Of a stretch of 64,000 nucleotides of DNA, positions 1 through 8,295 are shown piece by piece; within the stretch, counting starts at the first letter, position 1, and each line of letters starts with the position of its first letter. Both the position numbers and the translations under genes were made by a program. The notes under the pieces were generated by a model that worked only from the letters and a program-made list of their open reading frames with translations, was not told the DNA's origin and searched no databases. This DNA comes from Fibrobacterota bacterium. GTDB lineage: Bacteria; Fibrobacterota; Chitinivibrionia; Chitinivibrionales; FEN-1185. The stretch lies in contig PLWQ01000003.1 of assembly GCA_003165595.1 (NCBI GenBank), positions 41,960 through 105,959 on the forward strand. The letters are read 5' to 3'.

Positions 1-145
1 CTTCGTGCGTGCCCCCCAACTAGCGATTGGATTCTTGCAGACAGCCCCACTTGGGGGTCACGCGGCTCAGCCATCCAGATGCATTTGGATTGCATTTACA
101 TGTTGCCGCGCGGACCCTCTCTGTGGTGAATCTTGTCGTCTTGCT

Positions 146-718
146 CTACACCGACTTGATCACAAATCGTACGATATACTCGTGCACGACCCCGTCGATT
201 TCAATGGGAATAATCGCCCTGGCGGTCTTGCCCAGATCGGGATTCGAGAAAAGCGGAAGCATGGACCAGCCGCCGCTGCCGTATAAATACACGTTGACAT
301 TTTCGGACGGCAGCAGATACTCGGAGAGCGTTTCACCTTTGCCAACCAGACTCGGACGCTGGAATACTTCTTTCTGCGCAAAAATGATCCCCTTGTGGAT
401 CACTCTCTTCCGCGCGCCGCGAGTATTGACATACGCGGCCTTTTCCCAGTCCACCCGGAGCGTGCGGCCGGTTTTGTTCCTGAGCGTGAACTCGATCTGA
501 TACGTTGTGATGAACAGACGGATGTCCACCAGGCTGTCGGACAGCCGGTAGCGGGTTGCGGTTGTGTCCGGCTCCCGGGCCGCGGCAACCGGGCTCGAAC
601 TTTCGGGCGCGGAGCAATGGCGCTGCACGTCGAGCACGGAGAAATCGTAGCAGTAGGGGATAAAGCCGCACGAAACGAACAGCACGAGCGCCAACGGGAA
701 AAGGATTGTTTTCTTCAT
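146..718 (-). CDS. Putative lipoprotein of unknown function
   Basis: 190 aa. The N-terminus is a short lysine-led hydrophobic signal ending in a lipobox (LFVSCG), so the mature protein should start at Cys17 and be membrane anchored. The rest is soluble and beta-rich; the segment 'YQIEFTLRNKTGRTLRVDWE' resembles proteins with an Ig-like or DUF-type beta sandwich, but I do not recognise the family. A good ribosome site (CAGGAG) lies upstream of the ATG. It follows a broken histidine kinase on the same strand, with about 130 bp between them. Function unknown. Confidence 0.7.
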   Translation of the reverse strand: MKKTILFPLALVLFVSCGFIPYCYDFSVLDVQRHCSAPESSSPVAAAREPDTTATRYRLSDSLVDIRLFITTYQIEFTLRNKTGRTLRVDWEKAAYVNTRGARKRVIHKGIIFAQKEVFQRPSLVGKGETLSEYLLPSENVNVYLYGSGGWSMLPLFSNPDLGKTARAIIPIEIDGVVHEYIVRFVIKSV

Positions 719-850
719 CCGGCATCTCCTGAGGTGGTGAGATGGGAAAATAGATTCCTGCGTAAGCGCCGGGAACGCAAAGTAACTCGGAAATACCGAA
801 GACGCCCGTGGCGGGAACCCGCGCGTCCGGAGAATTGAAAATCCCTCCGG

Positions 851-3269
851 TCAGATGCGGGCCGGTTCATTACCTGATGCGAATGATTTTATCCGCTCTA
901 TGAAACCGTAGGGAGAGAAGGGCTTGGAGATGAAGTTGACCGGCGTTATGAGGTCTGCCAGCGAAGCGGGAACCGCTGCTCCGCTCATCCACATAATCTT
1001 GAGCCGGTCGTCGATTTTGGAGCACAGGTGTGCGAATGCCCGGTGTTCCATTCCCGGCAGGTAAATATCGGAGAGCACAAACCATGCCTTGCTCTTGTTC
1101 TCGGAAAGCCATTTGATGGTGGTATCCACGCTTGAGAACGTGACCACCTCGTACCCGTAGTGCTGCAACACCTCGCTGCAGAAAGCGCGCATTCCCGGTT
1201 CGTCATCGAGCACGGCAATGATCCCCTGGTGAGGCGGCTGCGCCGCCGGCGCCTGCGGCGAGGGGGCCAGCGGCAATTCTATGGTAAAGGTTGCGCCCTG
1301 CCCCGGACGCGAGTCCAGGGTGATTTTCCCCCGGTGTGTCTTGACAATACCGTACACAACCGACAAGCCCAGACCGGTGCCGCCGCGATCCTTCTTTGTG
1401 GTGAAGAACGGGTCAAAAATCTTTTCGATGAGATGCGGCGGGATGCCCGGGCCGTTGTCTTCCACTTCGATCAAGGCTTTCTCCCGCGTCGCCCGAGACG
1501 TACAAGGGCTCGTCCGGAACGCTGATGCCGACCTTCACGGAGCTCGATATTGCGCCGAGGACAAGCCTGCCGGCCTCGTTAACAACGGAGCAAAGATTGA
1601 CATTGGCAAATTTAGACTCCCCGGTATCGCCCCTGCTGAACGACAGCAGTTTCCTGATGAGCTCGTCGGCGCGAACGGTCCCGTCGAGGATGACGCTCAC
1701 CATCTTCCTGGTCTTCTCCTCGCCGGTCCTTACCCGTATCAACTCCGCAAATCCGCTGATGGACGCGAGGATGTTCCTGAAATCGTGCGCGAGCCCCCCG
1801 GCGAGCTGGCCCAAAAGTTCCATGCGCTGGGCCTTGATGATCTGTTCGTTGAGCCGCTGCGTTTCCGTAATATCAACACCTATGCCCGCGAGTCCGGCCA
1901 GGTTGCCGTCCTCGTCCTGCAGGGGATAGGTGCTCATGGTGACCGCCTTCCACTGCCCGTTCTTGGTGCGGAAGTGGACCTCCAGCAGGCCTGCCCCACT
2001 TTCGATCCGGTCGGTGTAGACTTTCCGGAGATCGATGCCGGAATCGGGCGCAAGAAGGTCCACAAAATCCATGGTCTTGAGTTCTTCCTCGGTAAACCCG
2101 GTGCTGTCGACCATGGCCCGGTTGGCATAGATGATCTTGCCGATGGTGTTGAGCCCGACAATGAGCGCGGGCGAGTTCTCGTAGAGCGACCGATAGCGGT
2201 TTTCGGCAAGGGAAAGCTGCTTTGCGGCGATCCGGCTCCGGGTGACGTCGCGAATGACAATGAGAAAGCCCGCTTTGCGCGTTCCTTGCGGCACGAACAG
2301 AACGGTCGCCTCTCCGATGATCTGCTTTCTTCCGTTTTGCTTAAAGGCGATTTCGATTATGTGGGGCTTCCGGTGGCCCTCGCCCGGTCCGCCGAATATC
2401 TCCCGGACATTGGGCCAGGACAGGCCCGGAATATCTTCCAGTTTCTTCCCGATCATGTCCGCATCCGGCTGGCCGGTCATTTTTGAGAAACCGGGATTGC
2501 AGAACGCGATCGAGCCGTTTGTTTCGCACCACAGCACGGCTTCGTCCATGTTCGCCATTACGTGTGAATAGAATTCCTGGAGCGATTTGAGTTCTTCGTG
2601 TTTCACATGAAGCTGCTGGTGGGCGGATTCCATGTGGGAAAGAATTTGTTTTTGAGACTTGAACCTGAAGAAAGCCCACGATTTTACGGTCTCAAGCGGG
2701 ACGAACGAGGAATCCCACGTGAATTCATGCACGCATATCGGCGAATCCGAAAGTGCGGCGCAGGCGGTCTCGGTAAACCGGATATTCTTGTAGCCTTTGG
2801 CAATGAGGGTTCCCAGTGCACAGCCTTTGTTGTATGCGCACATAGGGAGCGAGTATCTATCCCGGGATTTGGGCCGTGTGATGAGCTGCGCCCTGCCTCT
2901 GCCAAGGACCTTAACCTGCAGCGAAAACGATTTCGCGATACTCGATTCGGTGAGCTGCTCGATCTTCCGGGCTATGAGGGACAACGGTGATATCTTGAGA
3001 AACAGCAGTTGAAAGTTGGTGAATTGCCCAAGAGTAATTTCGGTTCCGGCGCGCGTGAGCACGTCCATGTCGTTGCCGCAGGCGCGCACGTAGTTGTCAA
3101 GCATTTGGATCACAACGCGCGCATTCATCCATTCGAGGGGATCAAGGAGCCGTTGACGGTGCTGTTCGATACCCTTGAAGAGCGCTGCTTCCGGTACGCC
3201 GGACGAGACTGCATGTTTTGCAATGAGCGCGGTGGTATACGCCGAAATATCCCGGTCGCTATCGTCCAT
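851..3269 (-). pseudogene. Hybrid sensor histidine kinase broken by deletion/frameshift
   Basis: The upstream frame (1413-3269) encodes an uncharacterised Cys-containing N-terminal sensor region, two PAS domains and a HisKA dimerisation domain with the phospho-acceptor motif LAHDFRN. It runs out of frame just after 'VSGDA', where the ATPase domain should begin its N-box. A second frame (to 851) resumes at 'IEVEDNGPGIP' (G1 box), has the GTGLGLS box, then a C-terminal receiver domain (DDE, then LSDIYLPG as the phospho-Asp region, and a KPF lysine). The roughly 40-50 residues holding the N-box (NLxxNAxDA) are absent at about position 1465, so this is a deletion plus frame change rather than a single-base slip. 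The kinase should be dead. An assembly error could look the same. Confidence 0.8.
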
Positions 3270-3355
3270 CGGAGAATCCGTTTCTACAGGGGGGCTATTT
3301 GTTAATTGTAAGATGTCCGTCGCTGAAAATCAATACCGGAGGGATAATTTAATGG

Positions 3356-3386
3356 AAAAGCGAGAATGCCCGATTGGCATCCTCGC
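3356..3386 (-). terminator. Probable Rho-independent terminator
   Basis: On the minus strand GCGAGGATGCC and GGCATTCTCGC form an 11-bp stem with one mismatch and a 5-nt loop, followed by TTTTCC. It lies downstream of the radical SAM gene and upstream of the kinase, where it would end the acyltransferase/radical SAM transcript. The T-run is short, so strength is uncertain. The rest of 3270-3552 holds no gene that I can see. Confidence 0.5.
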
Positions 3387-3552
3387 TTGCAGGCAGAGTG
3401 TTTTTGAGGTTGATTGAAAAACCCCGCTGCGCCGTGATTACGACCGCATGCAACTCTACGGGAGTAACCGCGACAGCGAGCCTTTGGGGACCGCGCGATT
3501 ACAACAGGATTTTCACTCCTGTGAGCAGCCTGTAATGCGCAAACTTCGGAAT

Positions 3553-5067
3553 CTAGCCCGCTTGCCGGCTGCTGGCCTGCGGACAATCCTGTTGCACCAG
3601 GGTGTTCTTTCTGAAAATATCGTCGAGCATGGAAATCTCCCGATGGCCGATTTTGTTGTCCCGGATATTCTGAAAAAACAGGGCCACGTCGTTTCGGGAA
3701 TGACCCCGGGCCGTCAGAAAGAGCGCCACCAGCTCACCCATGGGGATGAGGCAGGAGAATTCGACTTTCTGCAGTATTTCGTTGATGCACCCGAGAGCCT
3801 GCGAACTGTTCATGGTGGAATGTTCCCATGCAAGCCTGCTTCCCTTGAGCCCGAACTGGGACGCAATTTGTGAGATGAGCGTGTTGGGCGCGTAGTCGAA
3901 GAGCATGCAGTGGTAGGTATCCGGCCTGGCTGCATTGAGGACATTGATTGTGTTGGTTACGCTCTCCCGGGTTTCGCCGGGAAAGCCGACCACGACGTTG
4001 CAGTGGGTAAATATGCCCGCGGACGTCGCATTTGCAACCGCCTGCCGTATCATCTCCGGGGAATAGTCTTTTCGCATATTGTTAAGCACTTGCTGGTCGC
4101 CGGACTCCATGCCGATGTCCAGCGCCACGCATCCGGACTCATTCATCAACGTTAGCAATTCCTTCTTCTGCAGGTTGTTGACACGGGCAAACGAGGACCA
4201 TCTGATTGTGCCCTGGTCGCCGAATTTCGCGATGAGCGCGCGGCAAACTTGCTCGCAGCGCGCTTCCGGAGCGGAAAAACACGAATCGGCGATGCGGAAT
4301 GAGTTTACACCGTGAACGTCTATATTCGTCTCGATTTCCGCAAGGATTTGAGGTATGGTCTTAAACCTCACCGGCTTTCCCCAATAGCTTGTTTCGGAAC
4401 AGAACGCGCACAAATAGGAACATCCCCGGGCGGTCTCAACGGGCAATACGCGAATCCTTTTGCTCCGGTCAACAAGGCTCCAATCCGGGGTCGGGATGGC
4501 GGCCGCCGGAATTTTTCCCCTGATTTTTTCCGCTTCGCTCCGTTTGTCGTTGCGATAAAGCACTCCGGGAATATGATACAGCCTGTCGCCGCAACCGTTG
4601 TTCACGCACTCCAAAAACTCCGCAACTGTTTCCTCGCCTTCGCCGAAGACGGTGAAATCGAGGTCCGGCACCTGCGAAAGGATGTAATCCGGGGAATACG
4701 ACCAACTGAGCGGTCCGCCGAGGACCACAATGCAGTGCGGGTTGCCCTGCTTGGCGGCCTGAGCGATCCCTGCAACATCGTCCATGCCGAAGTTGGCGCC
4801 CGAAATGCCCACAACATCCGCTGTTGAAAAATTGATCTTATCAAGGTACCAATCTCCCACGCTTACAGGGTAACCAAGATTTGCAATAACGGTTGCGATA
4901 AGGGCGGCGCCGAGGGAAGGCATTGTAATGTGAAGGGAAGCGCGGGCATCCTCGTCCAGTTTGTACAGCGCCGGAGTAAGGAGAACGCCCAGGGTCTCCA
5001 ACTCCTTCAAATGGACAGGCGGGATGCCGGTGACGACAAGGACCTGTTTCTTGCAGTTCTGTTTCAT
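3553..5067 (-). CDS. B12-binding-domain radical SAM protein
   Basis: 504 aa. The N-terminal ~160 residues form a cobalamin-binding-type Rossmann domain (SLGAALIATVIANLGYPVSVGD, then ADVVGISG and VLGGPLSWSYSP), with no obvious DxHxxG B12 ligand motif. The radical SAM barrel follows, with the cluster motif CSYLCAFC (CxxxCxxC) near residue 215, the GMESGDQQVLNNM segment, and 'VGFPGETRESV' typical of this family. These enzymes use a 4Fe-4S cluster and S-adenosylmethionine for radical methylation or rearrangement; the substrate cannot be read from sequence. It follows the FeeM-like acyltransferase gene on the same strand with only 57 bp between them, so the two are likely co-transcribed and may modify the same small molecule. 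Confidence 0.85.
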   Translation of the reverse strand: MKQNCKKQVLVVTGIPPVHLKELETLGVLLTPALYKLDEDARASLHITMPSLGAALIATVIANLGYPVSVGDWYLDKINFSTADVVGISGANFGMDDVAGIAQAAKQGNPHCIVVLGGPLSWSYSPDYILSQVPDLDFTVFGEGEETVAEFLECVNNGCGDRLYHIPGVLYRNDKRSEAEKIRGKIPAAAIPTPDWSLVDRSKRIRVLPVETARGCSYLCAFCSETSYWGKPVRFKTIPQILAEIETNIDVHGVNSFRIADSCFSAPEARCEQVCRALIAKFGDQGTIRWSSFARVNNLQKKELLTLMNESGCVALDIGMESGDQQVLNNMRKDYSPEMIRQAVANATSAGIFTHCNVVVGFPGETRESVTNTINVLNAARPDTYHCMLFDYAPNTLISQIASQFGLKGSRLAWEHSTMNSSQALGCINEILQKVEFSCLIPMGELVALFLTARGHSRNDVALFFQNIRDNKIGHREISMLDDIFRKNTLVQQDCPQASSRQAG

Positions 5068-5124
5068 TGCTTCCCGTGATTATTCAAGTAAGGGGGTCTT
5101 TTCGGATCACGAATGTCTCAGAGA

Positions 5125-6063
5125 CTACTCATGAACAAGGTCTGTTTGCGATACCGTCCGAACCGGCCACAGACCCGGCATGCAAAGCAGGCGTGTCACC
5201 CGGCGATACGCCGTTACTGCCGGTCCAAGCAAGAGGTTCTTCCAGCCGGCAGCGGCTCCCGTCCCTATTTCGCGGTATGGCCGGAGCCTCTTCCCGGCAA
5301 GATTTCTGCGACACCATGTCTGGAGAAAAAACCGTTTCTCGCTCAGCGCGGCGAAATTTCTATCGTGGTCGATCCAGTCTTTGGTAAGAAGCTTCCAGCT
5401 CTTGCCGGATTGGCCATATCGCAATTCAAGCTGTGCGTCTTTGAAAGTAAGTTTATTCGTGTACATGTTGCACAGGGCCATTTGGGACGGATCAAAGGAA
5501 ATTACCGAGTGCTGAATACCGCCCTGCACCACGCACAGCCACACTGCCTTGAACAGCATGTTAAGAACGGCGAAATCTCCCTCGTGGTCGCCATTGCCCA
5601 CGCACTTTCTGCACCTGTAGATTTCGGCCAGTTTGCCTTTCCCGGGGAAAAGAGCCGTGGCGCCTTGGGCGGCAAAGAGGCCGTTTGACGTTTGCGACTT
5701 CTCGACGGGCAGCATGACGGATGCGGATTTCTCCAGTACCTGAATGCACCCCTGAATTTCCCCGTCGCCCGTTCTTTCCACAATGAGGGTTCTGGCTGCG
5801 GGCCAATACTGCATGTCTATCGCTATTTCGGCCTCGGGGTCGGCAATTTCGGGGCGCGGATACATGAATGCAAGAATTCTGGCGAGTAAATCCTTGTCGG
5901 CGGTCAAGAGATCGATCTCGCGGAGCCTGCGATTTCCAACGCGGTAATTGATCGGGGTGCCGATCGTGGGCAAGGAGAACGAAGCCAAAAAGACGCTGAA
6001 AATGTTCCAGCAGGCTCGCGGAAGACGCTTGAGGATTTTCCTCACAATGGTTGCAGTTGTCAT
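5125..6063 (-). CDS. FeeM/GNAT-like N-acyltransferase (tentative)
   Basis: About 312 aa from the chosen ATG at 6063, which has a GGGAGG ribosome site 9 nt upstream; an in-frame ATG at 6096 would add 11 residues. The central region (VERTGDGEIQGCIQV, then KLAEIYRCRKCVGN, then VLNMLFKAVWLCVVQGGIQH, then DPSQMALCNMYT) resembles the acyl-homoserine-lactone-synthase-like fold of N-acyl amino acid synthases (FeeM) that take acyl groups from acyl carrier protein. The C-terminal ~80 residues are basic and not recognised. Together with the adjacent radical SAM gene it may make or modify an acylated signal or lipid. The family assignment is by remembered pattern only. Confidence 0.55.
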   Translation of the reverse strand: MTTATIVRKILKRLPRACWNIFSVFLASFSLPTIGTPINYRVGNRRLREIDLLTADKDLLARILAFMYPRPEIADPEAEIAIDMQYWPAARTLIVERTGDGEIQGCIQVLEKSASVMLPVEKSQTSNGLFAAQGATALFPGKGKLAEIYRCRKCVGNGDHEGDFAVLNMLFKAVWLCVVQGGIQHSVISFDPSQMALCNMYTNKLTFKDAQLELRYGQSGKSWKLLTKDWIDHDRNFAALSEKRFFLQTWCRRNLAGKRLRPYREIGTGAAAGWKNLLLGPAVTAYRRVTRLLCMPGLWPVRTVSQTDLVHE

Positions 6064-6557
6064 ACGAATCTGCCTCCCGGACATTGATGTTTTCACCCAT
6101 GCGCAGACAACGAAAGTACTCTTCCCAAACTACACCTTTGTTAACACCTTGTTCGGTTTAGGTTATCTCCTTTCTTGCCGGCGGCAACGCCGGCGGAGCC
6201 TGGTTTGCGCTCATCCGGTTCCGATGCCGCAAGCCCCATAACGCCCGGAAGCACAACCGTACGGGTGGACAGTCTGAACCTTTCTGACTGCGATTCCATG
6301 CAGGAGATTCGGATCTCTTGATCCGCAAGGGGGGTAATGATAATATAAGAAAAAGTCAATTGTCCCGCACGATATTTCTTTTGTTGCAATTATTGATTTT
6401 GGGGGGAATGGTGGGGCATTGGCCTGGTCCATCAAATTTAGGGGACCTCTAATAATTCGAAAACCGTTTCATATGATGTCGTTCCCGGTTTTCATGCATC
6501 ACCTGAGAATTGCAATCACACCAAGACCTAAGCCACCTTTGCCCTGGGAGGTCCCTT
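6064..6557. other. Intergenic region, 494 bp
   Basis: No coding frame here looks real. It separates the divergent acyltransferase and HNH-like genes, so it should hold both promoters, though none is obvious. At 6441-6465 the stretch GGGGACCTCT-AATAATTCG-AAAACC resembles the end of the MITE-like element at 24521 (GAGCACCTCTATAAATTGAA), suggesting an old solo end. Confidence 0.45.
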
Positions 6558-7055
6558 ATGCCGGTCGTTTCCAAATATCCCCTTCCCGGAATTTTGACGG
6601 GGATCTGCGACGCGAAGGCATATCACAAGTGGCTTGACTGCAAGGCCGATGCATTGCAGAAGCGCGACAAGCAGCTTGGGAGGGCGATTGCGTCGAAATT
6701 TTCCCAGGCCCTTTACAAAGAAAAAATCCATGCGGCTGTTCTTGCGAGCGACGGATCGGACCCGTACACGGGCGACGCATTGCGATGGGACCTGATGGGC
6801 AAATGGGACGAGAACAAGAAGCTGCCGGCAATCGGCCTCCTGCGATCGGCCGCCGCGAAAACAAAAAGGAAGCCGTACGGCGCGATGCGGGAGGAATTCT
6901 TTCTTCTGCCTGTTGCGGACCACATTGATCCGGAAAGCGACCTGCTTGAGTTCGAGATCTGTTCCTGGATCGTGAATGAGGGCAAGAGCCAGCAGACGCC
7001 CGAGGAGTATGTGGCGCTGTGCGAGAAAGTGGCGGAGAGGAAGAGTGGAAAATGA
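6558..7055 (+). CDS. HNH-like conserved hypothetical protein
   Basis: 165 aa from ATG 6558, chosen because GGGAGG lies 5 nt upstream; the longer frame from 6510 lacks such a site. The sequence contains 'DPYTGDALRWDLM', then 'LLPVADHIDPESDLLEFEICSWIVNEGKS', then 'PEEYVALCEKV'. The DH...N...K arrangement matches a conserved family of small proteins with an HNH-nuclease-like core but no zinc-binding cysteine pairs. Nuclease activity is inferred, not shown. It stands alone, 34 bp before the repeated unit that starts accessory array 1. Confidence 0.6.
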   Translation: MPVVSKYPLPGILTGICDAKAYHKWLDCKADALQKRDKQLGRAIASKFSQALYKEKIHAAVLASDGSDPYTGDALRWDLMGKWDENKKLPAIGLLRSAAAKTKRKPYGAMREEFFLLPVADHIDPESDLLEFEICSWIVNEGKSQQTPEEYVALCEKVAERKSGK

Positions 7056-7173
7056 ATTCTCTGCGGCAAATATCAATTTAACAACGGTCTAGAGCACGAT
7101 CAAGGATGCTCGTGGCACACGTTTTTTGGATTCCGTCACACAGGGCACCCCATGCGGTTATTAGTTTTCTAGC

Positions 7174-7515
7174 ATGAATAAAGTAAGGCTTACCTTACAT
7201 CCCGGCGACCGCGGAACAACAAGAGAACTTCGTGAGTACGGCGACAAACTGGTTTGCGTGAGATACCGGTACGATGAAACGCTCATGAAACGCTTTAAAA
7301 CCGTTGAACTGATTGTAGATGAAGCACCGTGGAAGCCCGAACCAGCCGACGATGATATTGTTCTCGTTTCGGTCAAGTGGAACGAAAAGACCGTCCAGGA
7401 GCAGGTAAAAAAGGCAGGCGGACGATGGGATAAGGAACGAAACATCTGGAAGCTTCGCTATGGAAAAGTGAAGGAAATGGGACTGACTTCAAGGATTACG
7501 GAAAAGCGATACTAA
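7174..7515 (+). CDS. 113-aa conserved hypothetical protein, DUF5710-like C-terminus (copy 1)
   Basis: The protein begins MNKVRLTLHPGDRGT and has a charged N-terminal half with 'YGDKLVCVRYRYDET', followed by 'VKWNEKTVQEQVKKAGGRWDKERNIWKL'. That last segment matches the short pattern (valine-rich strand, helix, GGRWD, IWKL) of DUF5710-type domains found in mobile-element and DNA-processing proteins. The overall family is widespread and uncharacterised. A paralogue at 31384-31725 is about 85% identical. Its position at the head of both accessory arrays suggests a link to the platform, but no function can be stated. Confidence 0.75.
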   Translation: MNKVRLTLHPGDRGTTRELREYGDKLVCVRYRYDETLMKRFKTVELIVDEAPWKPEPADDDIVLVSVKWNEKTVQEQVKKAGGRWDKERNIWKLRYGKVKEMGLTSRITEKRY

Positions 7516-7616
7516 GGAAATGCATATACAGGTATATACATTGAAAGTATATAACCATAGATGCAAGGATATATTGGTAGATGCTTCTCTATGTTTGTAG
7601 ATGAGGGACGAGAGGA

Positions 7617-7637
7617 CACACAACGGGTAGTTGTAAG
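7617..7637 (+). repeat. Array-head junction site, copy 1
   Basis: ACACAACGGGTAGTTGTAAG contains a small palindrome (ACAAC-GGGTA-GTTGT). It ends in GTTGTAAG followed by AATAAACCGG, the same 3' boundary (GTTGNNG..AATAAA) seen after the attC-like palindromes further on. It is identical at 31827-31847. By position it may serve as the primary insertion point, like an integron attI; that is inference. Confidence 0.6.
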
Positions 7638-7818
7638 AAATAAACCGGAACGATTGAAATTATAGGCGGCGGCAAGACAAAAGATAATGAAGACAGCCCG
7701 TTCAAAGACAAAAGAAGGCGGCGCAGGAGGAAGACAAGAAATTAAGACGGGGGGGGGGCTTGAAGCAGAAAGAACCTCAAGGCAAGAAATGCAAAGGCTA
7801 TTTTAAGAGAGAAACAAT
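7638..7818 (+). promoter_or_regulatory. Conserved cassette leader upstream of brxF
   Basis: A purine-rich non-coding leader: AATAAACC, then GGCGGCGGC, then a run of ten G (7749-7758), AGAAAGAA and GCAAAGGCTATTTTAA (7791-7806). The same order of blocks occurs at 21980-22140 before the Mrr gene, at 42813-42934 before rhuM, and partly at 34761-34838 before the Fic gene. The leader therefore travels with the cassettes and may carry a promoter or a processing signal. No clean -35/-10 pair was identified. Confidence 0.5.
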
Positions 7819-8295
7819 ATGAATCTTGATTTTCTGAATAATTTAGATGGCACAGCCAGGCATAATCTCATTTTATTAAAATGTGATTCAAATACACTAT
7901 ATGAAACCATCGGACAGCTTACGAATGCAGGTGTAAATACGATAAATGTAGGTAAAGAGCTGTCTGCGAAGCTTTTGACGGTTGAAGCCAGCAAATACCT
8001 ATCTATAGAAGCACAAGAATATCTTCATGTGTTGATAGAAAAACAGGCTGCGGCTATTGCGGTTGGCAAGATCAAAATTGTTGGCTTGTATAATTTAGGG
8101 ATACTTCTGGAGCAGTCGCTTAGTCTTAATACTGAAAATCTGCTTAAGGAATTCTCAAAAAACGTTACCATTGTCGTTGTATGGGAACACGATTATTCCA
8201 ATGGCCTCTTGCATTGGGGTGTTCAACAAGAAGAATATCACTTAAACCTGTCCGATATACACGTGGCAGAGGAGAAAGCAGAATATGAAGTATAA
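7819..8295 (+). CDS. brxF: BREX type 3 protein BrxF, degenerate P-loop
   Basis: 158 aa, first gene of the BREX-3 operon, the usual place and size of BrxF, a small predicted P-loop ATPase. Recognisable parts are 'HNLILL' before the expected Walker A, 'INVGKELSAKLL', 'IVGLYNLGILLEQSL' (Walker B/sensor region) and 'VTIVVVWEHDYSNGLLHWG'. At the Walker A position the sequence reads KCDSNTLYETI, with no GxxGxGK[ST], so nucleotide binding is doubtful. It overlaps brxC by 11 bp. The assignment rests on position plus the C-terminal pattern, not on a strong motif. Confidence 0.7.
   Translation: MNLDFLNNLDGTARHNLILLKCDSNTLYETIGQLTNAGVNTINVGKELSAKLLTVEASKYLSIEAQEYLHVLIEKQAAAIAVGKIKIVGLYNLGILLEQSLSLNTENLLKEFSKNVTIVVVWEHDYSNGLLHWGVQQEEYHLNLSDIHVAEEKAEYEV

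Larger units (their letters stand above)
7090..7640. repeat. Array-head unit, copy 1 (~550 bp, carries the 113-aa gene)
   Basis: This stretch recurs at about 31312-31850 in the same orientation. The similarity begins ~80 bp upstream of the 113-aa gene (GATCAAGGATGCTCGTGG versus GGTCAAGGGTGATCGTGG), covers the gene, and extends through an AT-rich tail (GCATATACAGGTATATACAT is shared) to the junction ACACAACGGGTAGTTGTAAG. The divergence of third-codon bases shows that the copies are old, not a recent duplication. Each copy sits at the head of an accessory array. Confidence 0.85.

Noticed and set aside
395-838. 147-aa plus-strand frame opposite the lipoprotein gene
   Set aside because: Arginine-rich composition and no ribosome site; it is the antisense shadow of the lipoprotein gene.
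1281-2486. 401-aa plus-strand frame opposite the histidine kinase
   Set aside because: It lies wholly antisense to recognisable PAS and HisKA sequence and matches no family.
3390-3552. Riboswitch in the gap before the broken kinase
   Set aside because: Short stems are present, but no known riboswitch core could be recognised.
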